Positions 22,801 to 31,800 of a stretch of 64,000 nucleotides of DNA are shown one piece after another. The notes under the pieces are model-generated. The model did not search any database and was not told the DNA's origin. It saw nothing but the letters and a program-made list of their open reading frames with translations. Numbering within the stretch: position 1 is the first letter of the stretch; each line of letters begins with the position of its first letter. The DNA comes from Symbiodinium natans (Eukaryota > Sar > Dinophyceae > Suessiales > Symbiodiniaceae), in contig CAJNDS010002191.1 of the NCBI GenBank assembly GCA_905221605.1, positions 715,526 to 779,525 of the forward strand, in the 5' to 3' direction. The position numbers were made by a program, and so were the translations under genes.

Positions 22801-25800
22801 GGGGGGCCGGGCCTCCTTTTGCAGGAGGAATTAAAAATTTTCAATATGAAGGCCCCGAATTAAATATTCATATTTAAATCGAGGCCTTCATATTTAAATT
22901 ATTTAATTCCTCCTGGGGGAGGAGGCCCGCCCCCCCACCCCTCCAGGATTTAAATTATTTAAATTATTTAAATTATTAAAATTCTTTAAATGTTTTTAAA
23001 TTATTTAATTCCCGGGCCCGATTTAAATAATTTAAATATGAAGGCCACGATTTAAATATGAATATTTAATTCGGGAGCTTCATATTTAAATTATGTAAAT
23101 CGGGCCCGGGAATTAAATAATTTAAATAATTTAAATAATTTAAATCCTGGAGGGGGGGGGGCCGGGCTTCCTCCCGCAGGAGGAATTAAATAATTTAAAT
23201 ATGAAGGCCCCGATTTAAATATTCATATTTAAATCGGGGCCTTCATATTTAAATTATTTAATTCCTCCTGCGGGAGGGCCCCCTCAATCAGCTTCATCAT
23301 CATCATCCTCATCCTCATCCGCATCATCATCATCATCATCTTCATTATCGTCATCATCTTCATCATCTATCATCATCATCATCTTCATCATCTTCATCAT
23401 CTTTTTTCATCATCCCCATCATCTCTCTCATCTCCACGGTTGTTCCAATATGTTTCATGTGCATCCTTGACATCAATGATCCCAATCAGCTTCATCATCA
23501 TCTTCATCATCTTCATCATCTTCATCATCTTCATCATCTTCATCATTTTCATCATCTTCATCATCTTCATCATCTTCATCATCTTCATCATCTCCATCAT
23601 CTTCATCATCTTCATGGTCTGCTTCATCTGCTTCATCCTTCATCTGTTTCTTATGTTTCATTGCTTCTTGGGGCCCAGGAGGGCCTGGGGCAGGAGCAAC
23701 TTTGCCGGTCAAAACTTGCCGGGATCCCCTTGGCACCCTGGAAAAGTGATGCAAATACCACACAAAACGGGAAAGGGTAGGTTTACGAAGGCAAAAATGT
23801 TGATGAACGCGGGCTCCTGAAACATAAACATCTTCAATTCACTGAGCCAAAAGCCCGAACAAACCTTACCCATTGAAGCCTCACACGTCTGGTAGGTGCA
23901 NNNNNNNNNNNNNNNNNNNNNNNNNNNNNNNNNNNNNNNNNNNNNNNNNNNNNNNNNNNNNNNNNNNNNNNNNNNNNNNNNNNNNNNNNNNNNNNNNNNN
24001 GCCCCCCCCCCCCTCCAGGATTTAAATTATTTGAATTATTTAAGTTATTTAAATTATTTAAATTATTTAATTCCCGGGCCCGATTTAAATCATTTAAATA
24101 TGATTTAATTCCCGGGCCCGATTTAAATAATTTAAATATGAAGCTCCCGAATTAAATATTCATATTTAAATCGTGGCCTTCATATTTAAATTATTTACAT
24201 CGGGCCCGGGAACTAAATAATTTAAATAATTTAAATAATTTAAATAATTTAAATCCGGGAGGGGGGGGGGGCCGGGCCTCCTTTTGCAGGAGGAATTAAA
24301 TAATTTAAATATGAAGGCCCCGAATTAAATATTCATATTTAAATCGAGGCCTTCATATTTAAATTATTTAATTCCTCCTGTAAATTATTTAAATTATTTA
24401 ATTCCCGGGCCCGATTTAAATAATTTAAATATGAAGGCCACGATTTAAATATGAATATTTAATTCGGGAGCTTCATATTTAAATTATCTAAATCGGGCCC
24501 GGCCCACCGGGCCCCCTCCCTCTCCCAGAATTAAATAATTTAAATAATTTTAATCCTGAACACCCCTTTCGGATTGAAATTATTTAAATTATTTAATTCC
24601 GGGGGGGGGCCTGGTCGGGCCTGGCCCCCCCCCGATTTAGTATCGGGGAATTGAAAGATTGATTTCATGTCAATGTCCAGGGGCCCGATTTGGCCAAATT
24701 TTGCCGGGCAGCCTCCGGTCAAAATTTGGCCAAATCGAGCCGCGCCTTTCTGAAGGCCCGAGATTATTTTAAACTATCGCGGCTCGATTTGGCCAAATTT
24801 TGCCGGGCAGCCTCCGGGCAAAATTTGGCCAAATCGGGCTGCCCTTCGTATGCCATGAGAAATGCGCGGCTCGATTTGGCCAAATTTTGCCCGGAGGCTG
24901 CCCGGCAAAATTTGGCCAAATCGGGCCCCTGGACATTGAAATGAAATCAATTTTTCAATTCCCCGATACTAAATCACGAGCCCGGGCCTCCCCCTCAACA
25001 CTAAATTACGAGCCCGGGCCTCCCCCCAATACTGAATTACGAGCACGGGCCTCCCCCCAATACTAAAGTACGAGCCGGGGAATTAAATAATTTAAATAAT
25101 TTAAATGCCCGGACGCCCCCCCTGGGGTATTTAAATTATTTAAATTATTTAATTCCTGACCCCCCAACCCCGACCCGCAAATGTTGTTCCTACCCTTTTC
25201 CGTTGTGTGTGGTATTTGCAGGACTTTTGCAGGGTGCCAAGGGGATCCCGGCAAATTTTGACCCGCAAATGTTGTTCCTACCCTTTTCCGTTGTGTGTGG
25301 TATTTGCAGGACTTTTGCAGGGTGCCAAGGGGATCCCGGCAAATTTTGACCCGCAAATGTTGTTCCTACCCTTTTTCGTTTTGTGTGGTATTTGCAGGAC
25401 TTTTGCAGGGTGCCAAGGGAATCCCGGCAAATTTTGACCCGCAAATGTTGTTCCTACACTATTCCGATTTGTGTGGCATTTGCAGGGCTTTCGCAGGGTG
25501 CCAAGGGGATCCCGGCAAATTTTGACCCGCAAATGTTGTTCCTACCCTTTTCCGTTTTGTGTGGCATTTGCAGGACTTTTGCAGGGTGCCAAGGGGATCC
25601 CGGCAAATTTTGACCCGCAAATGTTGTTCCTACCCTTTTTCGTTTTGTGTGGTATTTGCAGGACTTTTGCAGGGTGCCAAGGGAATCCCGGCAAATTTTG
25701 ACCCGCAAATGTTGTTCCTACCCTTTTCCGTTTTGTGTGGCATTTGCAGGACTTTTGCAGGGTGCCAAGGGGATCCCGGCAAATTTTGACCCGCAAATGT

Positions 25801-28800
25801 TGTTCCTACCCTTTTCCGTTTTGTGTGGTATTTGCAGGACTTTTGCAGGGTGCCAAGGGGATCCCGGCAAATTTTGACCCGCAAATGTTGTTCCTACCCT
25901 TTTCCGTTTTGTGTGGTATTTGCAGGACTTTTGCAGGGTGCCAAGGGAATCCCGGCAAATTTTGACCCGCAAATGTTGTTCCTACCCTTTTCCGTTTTGT
26001 GTGGCATTTGCAGGACTTTTGCAGGGTGCCAAGGGGATCCCGGCAAATTTTGACCCGCAAATGTTGTTCCTACCCTTTTCCGTTTTGTGTGGTATTTGCA
26101 GGACTTTTGCAGGGTGCCAAGGGGATCCCGGCAAATTTTGACCCGCAAATGTTGTTCCTACCCTTTTCCGTTTTGTGTGGTATTTGCAGGACTTTTGCAG
26201 GGTGCCAAGGGGATCCCGGCAAATTTTGACCCGCAAATGTTGTTCCTACCCTTTTCCGTTTTGTGTGGCATTTGCAGGACTTTTGCAGGGTGCCAAGGGG
26301 ATCCCGGCAAATTTTGACCCGCAAATGTTGTTCCTACCCTTTTCCGTTTTGTGTGGCATTTGCAGGACTTTTGCAGGGTGCCAAGGGGATCCCGGCAAAT
26401 TTTGACCCGCAAATGTTGTTCCTACCCTTTTCCGTTTTGTGTGGTATTTGCAGGACTTTTGCAGGGTGCCAAGGGGATCCCGGCAAATTTTGACCCGCAA
26501 ATGTTGTTCCTACCCTTTTCCGTTTTGTGTGGTATTTGCAGGACTTTTGCAGGGTGCCAAGGGGATCCCGGTCTCCTGTCTTCATTTCTCCTCCATGATT
26601 TTCATTGCTCTTCCCATGAAAATTGCTTCCTTTTGATCTCTCCTCTCTCCTTTCTCTCTCCCTTCTCTTCTCTTGTTCTCTTTTGAATCTCAAAATCACA
26701 CCAAAGGAAGCTTCTTTTCCTTATTGAATGAAAAAGAAAAACAAGAAAAGAGATAGGTAAAGACACTGAAGAGCTCCACTGCCTATTGTTTCATTCCCTT
26801 TCCTCTCTTTCTATGTGTTGTTTCCTTGTCGTTTCAGAAAGCTAGCAAAATAAGAGCAAGGGGGCTTCCTGAAGAGGAGAGAGGGCACCTATTTTTTTAA
26901 TTATAGAGGGGAAAGCGAGAGACAAGGAAGGGAGAGATGATAGATAAAGAAGAGTGCTATCCGTCTCCTTGTTTCTTGTGTCTTCTCTTCTTTTCAGTTC
27001 ATCATATTCCTCTTTTCGGCCTGTCTCTTCTGCTCTTTTCCTTACCCTTCTCCTTTTCAAGTTCTTCCAATTTAGTTTTTCTGTTTCGAAAAGAAAGAGG
27101 GAAGGGAGAGAGAAGGGCGAGAGGATAGATAAAGAAGAGTGCCATCTTCTTTGCGCCTTGTTTTGTCTCTCCATCTTCTTTGTTCATCTCTCTTCTATTC
27201 TTTTCTTGGCTCTTCCCATTAGAATTGTGTTCCTTTTATCTCTCCTCTCTCCTTCTCTTTCCCTTGTCTTCTCCTGTTCCCCTTTAAATGACAAAAACAC
27301 AAGAAAGGAAGAAGAGGGGAATGGAGGCCCTTTTCCGGTATTCTCCTGTTGCAATGAATAAGGAAAAGAGCATAGGAGATAAGGAAGGGAATTGAAAAGA
27401 AAATGGGCGATCGGGTGTCCTTTTTGCTAGTTTTCTGCATCTTCAAGGAAGAAAAAAGGACACCCGCCCAAGAAGGAAAAGTAACTTAAGAGATAGGGAG
27501 GAAATTGAAGAGCTCCTCTCTTTACCTAGTCATTCCCTGTCCTCTCTTCTTATCTGTTGTTTGTCTTATTCGCTTCAAAAAGCAAAATAAGGGAAAGGCG
27601 ATTTCCTGAAGAGGAAGAAGGGCGCCTACCTGTGAATAGCAAGATTGATTTTTTCTAATTAGGGAGAGACTTGCCCCGCCTGAGCCTCCCTGGCCTGCTT
27701 GTTGTGGCCACATACAGTTGCGCTTCCAGCAAAATGGCATCCTTGTTATCTCGTCTCACTTCTCTTTCCCTTCTCTCCTTCTGTTTCCTTTTGACTGATA
27801 AACCACAAGAAAGGAACTTGTGTGATAAGGCAGTGGAAGGGTAAGCAGAGGGTGACTCCTGGCGCGTGGACCGGTCCATACTTCATCATACCCCTCCTCT
27901 CGGCCTATCTCTTCTGTTCCTTTCCTTACCCTTCTCCTTCTCATAGTTCTTCCTTTTTGTTTTCTTATTTCGAAAAGAAAGAGGGAAGGGAGAGAGAAGG
28001 GAGAGAGGATAGATAAAGAAGAGTGCCATCTTCTCTGCGCCTTGTTTTGTCTCTCCCACTTCTCTATTCATCTCTCTTCTATTCTTTTCTTTGCTCTTCC
28101 CATTAACAATGCAATCCTTTTGTCTCTCCTCTCTCCTTCTCTCTCCCTTCTCTTCTCCTGTTCCCCTTTAAATGACAAAAGCGCAAGAAAGGAAGAACAA
28201 GAGGGGAATGGAGGCCATGCTCCTTTCTTTTCCAATGGATGGGGAAAGCGAGCGGGGTTGGCTCCTTGTCCGTAGACCCTCCCCATGCTGCAGCAAATCC
28301 CTCCTCTCGCCCTATCGCCTCTGTTCTTTTCCTTGTTCCCAAACGGAAAAAGAAAACGGGTTCCTTTACATGTTCATTGTTCTTCCTTTTGTTTTTATTT
28401 GAAAGGGAAAGATAAGAAAGAGAGGAAAGAAAACGAGCACCATCTTCTCTTTGCCTGATTTTGCACCTCCCTCTCCTGTCTTCATTTCTCTTCCATGATT
28501 TTCATTGCTCTTCCCATGAAAATTGCTTCCTTTTGATCTCTCCTCTCTCCTTTCTCTCTCCCTTCTCTTCTCTTGTTCTCTTTTGAATCTCAAAATCACA
28601 CCAAAGGAAGCTTCTTTTCCTTATTGAATGAAAAAGAAAAACAAGAAAAGAGATAGGTAAAGACACTGAAGAGCTCCACTGCCTATTGTTTCATTCCCTT
28701 TCCTCTCTTTCTATGTGTTGTTTCCTTGTCGTTTCAGAAAGCTAGCAAAATAAGAGCAAGGGGGCTTCCTGAAGAGGAGAGAGGGCACCTATTTTTTTAA

Positions 28801-31800
28801 TTATAGAGGGGAAAGCGAGAGACAAGGAAGGGAGAGATGATAGATAAAGAAGAGTGCTATCCGTCTCCTTGTTTCTTGTGTCTTCTCTTCTTTTCAGTTC
28901 ATCATATTCCTCTTTTCGGCCTGTCTCTTCTGCTCTTTTCCTTACCCTTCTCCTTTTCAAGTTCTTCCAATTTAGTTTTTCTGTTTCGAAAAGAAAGAGG
29001 GAAGGGAGAGAGAAGGGCGAGAGGATAGATAAAGAAGAGTGCCATCTTCTTTGCGCCTTGTTTTGTCTCTCCATCTTCTTTGTTCATCTCTCTTCTATTC
29101 TTTTCTTGGCTCTTCCCATTAGAATTGTGTTCCTTTTATCTCTCCTCTCTCCTTCTCTTTCCCTTGTCTTCTCCTGTTCCCCTTTAAATGACAAAAACAC
29201 AAGAAAGGAAGAAGAGGGGAATGGAGGCCCTTTTCCGGTATTCTCCTGTTGCAATGAATAAGGAAAAGAGCATAGGAGATAAGGAAGGGAATTGAAAAGA
29301 AAATGGGCGATCGGGTGTCCTTTTTGCTAGTTTTCTGCATCTTCAAGGAAGAAAAAAGGACACCCGCCCAAGAAGGAAAAGTAACTTAAGAGATAGGGAG
29401 GAAATTGAAGAGCTCCTCTCTTTACCTAGTCATTCCCTGTCCTCTCTTCTTATCTGTTGTTTGTCTTATTCGCTTCAAAAAGCAAAATAAGGGAAAGGCG
29501 ATTTCCTGAAGAGGAAGAAGGGCGCCTACCTGTGAATAGCAAGATTGATTTTTTCTAATTAGGGAGAGACTTGCCCCGCCTGAGCCTCCCTGGCCTGCTT
29601 GTTGTGGCCACATACAGTTGCGCTTCCAGCAAAATGGCATCCTTGTTATCTCGTCTCACTTCTCTTTCCCTTCTCTCCTTCTGTTTCCTTTTGACTGATA
29701 AACCACAAGAAAGGAACTTGTGTGATAAGGCAGTGGAAGGGTAAGCAGAGGGTGACTCCTGGCGCGTGGACCGGTCCATACTTCATCATACCCCTCCTCT
29801 CGGCCTATCTCTTCTGTTCCTTTCCTTACCCTTCTCCTTCTCATAGTTCTTCCTTTTTGTTTTCTTATTTCGAAAAGAAAGAGGGAAGGGAGAGAGAAGG
29901 GAGAGAGGATAGATAAAGAAGAGTGCCATCTTCTCTGCGCCTTGTTTTGTCTCTCCCACTTCTCTATTCATCTCTCTTCTATTCTTTTCTTTGCTCTTCC
30001 CATTAACAATGCAATCCTTTTGTCTCTCCTCTCTCCTTCTCTCTCCCTTCTCTTCTCCTGTTCCCCTTTAAATGACACAAGCGCAAGAAAGGAAGAACAA
30101 GAGGGGAATGGAGGCCATGTTCCTTTCTTTTCCAATGGATGGGGAAAGCGAGCGGGGTTGGCTCCTTGTCCGTAGACCCTCCCCATGCTGCAGCAAATCC
30201 CTCCTCTCGCCCTATCGCCTCTGTTCTTTTCCTTGTTCCCAAACGGAAAAAGAAAACGGGTTCCTTTACATGTTCATTGTTCTTCCTTTTGTTTTTATTT
30301 GAAAGGGAAAGATAAGAAAGAGAGGAAAGAAGAAAACGAGCACCATCTTCTCTTTGCCTGATTTTGCACCTCCCTCTCCTGTCTTCATTTCTCTTCCATG
30401 ATTTTCATTGCTCTTCCCATGAAAATTGCTTCCTTTTGATCTCTCCTCTCTCCTTTCTCTCTCCCTTCTCTTCTCTTGTTCTCTTTTAAATCTCAAAATC
30501 ACACCAAAGGAAGCTTCTTTTCCTTATTGAATGAAAAAGAAAAAGAAGAAAAGAGATAGGTAAAGACACTGAAGAGCTCCACTGCCTATTGTTTCATTCC
30601 CTTTCCTCTCTTTCTATGTGTTGTTTCCCTTGTTGTTTCAGAAAGCTAGCAAAATAAGGGCAAGGGGGCTTCCTGAAGAGGAGAGGGCACCTATTTGTTT
30701 TAATTATAGAGGGAAAAGCGAGAGACAAGGAAGGGAGAGATGATAGATAAAGAAGAGTGCTATCCGTCTCCTTGTTTCTTGTGTCTTCTCTTCTTTTCAG
30801 TACCCCTCCAGAAAATTCAAATGGCCTCCTTGTTGTCTCTCCTCTCTCACTTCCCTTGCCCTTCTCTCCTTCTGTTACCTTTTAACTAATAAAACACAAG
30901 AAAGGAACTTGTATGATAAAGCAGTGGAAGGGTAAGCAGAGGGTGACTCCTTGCGCGTGGACCTTGCCCATACTTCATCATATCCCTCTTTTCGGCCTGT
31001 CTCTTCTGCTCTTTTCATTACCCTTCTCCTTTTCAAGTTCTTCCTTTTTAGTTTTTCTGTTTCGAAAAGAAAGAGGGAAGGGAGAGAGAAGGGAGAGAGG
31101 ATAGATAAAGAAGAGTGCCATCTTCTTTGCGCCTTGTTTTGTCTCTCCATCTTCTTTGTTCATCTCTCTTCTATTCTTTTCTTGGCTCTTCCCATTAAAA
31201 TTGTGTTCCTTTTATCTCTCCTCTCTCCTTCTCTCTCCCTTCTCTTCTCCTGTTCCCCTTTAAATGACAAAAACACAAGAAAGGAAGAACAAGAGGGGAA
31301 TGGAGGCCCTTTTCCTGCATTCTCCTGTTGCAATGAATAAAGAAAAAAGGATAGGAGATAAGGAAGGGAATTGAGGAGCTCCTTTCGCTACTTTCTTATG
31401 CCCTTTCCTTTGTATCTACCACACAAAAACACGACTCTCAGCTTCCAAATAAACCCTATTTAAGCCACCCACGGGGGGGGGGGTTGTTGTAGTAGAATCA
31501 CGAAGGGGTCCTAAGGGAAACTCTGAGTAAGAATTCCGACTAAATTCCGGGCTCCTTCAAGCCACAGGGGGCGTCGAAAAAAAAAAGGCCTCCGTTTCCC
31601 GATACTCTCAACCCTACAATGTTGCATCCTTGCCCACCTGATCTGCCGAGCCATGACAGTGCAGGACCGGCGTGCTTCCTTCGTTCCGATGCACTCCAGC
31701 TACTTGCAAACCCTAACAGCCCCAAACGCCTCACCAGCCCTGAGCCAGAGCCCGTTCTGGGCTCTCTGGCATGCTTTGGGGCTGCTTCGGTGGCCCGAAA

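Larger units (their letters stand above)
21100..24620. repeat. AT/GC palindromic megasatellite
   Basis: Long runs of ATTTAAAT-type units alternate with GC blocks (CGGGCCCGGG, CCTCCTCCCGCAGGAGG, GAAGGCCCCG). Many units are near-perfect palindromes, for example the dyad centred near 21634 where GAATTAAATATTAATATTTA is followed by the inverse of its flank. Units appear in both orientations. Two unit copies carry a CATCAT-rich insert (22097-22180 and 23284-23650). There is no coding potential; the D/E- or H/L-rich ORFs are trinucleotide artefacts. Confidence 0.85.
20422..31637 (-). other. Intron 8 of the APT gene, about 11.2 kb, satellite-filled
   Basis: The intron starts GTGGGCAAGG and ends in CCCTAAACCCC, then GGGCACAG. 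It splits the reading frame between HGSADQ and VVRLGW at a codon border. Nearly all its length is the repeat block 20983-31465, described separately. Confidence 0.75.

Noticed and set aside
23473-23820. Asp/Glu-rich and His/Leu-rich ORFs
   Set aside because: Translation of an imperfect CATCAT tract inside satellite DNA.
25170-26575. CRISPR array
   Set aside because: Repeats are contiguous with no unique spacers, and the context is eukaryotic.
25063-26699. Series of 76-84-codon ORFs in the 88-bp array
   Set aside because: They follow the repeat, rotate frame each unit and exist on both strands; no coding selection.
26842-31340. ORFs of 60-135 codons in the 1.9-kb repeat
   Set aside because: Low-complexity S/L/F and R/K/E sequence from CT/GA runs, repeated with the unit.
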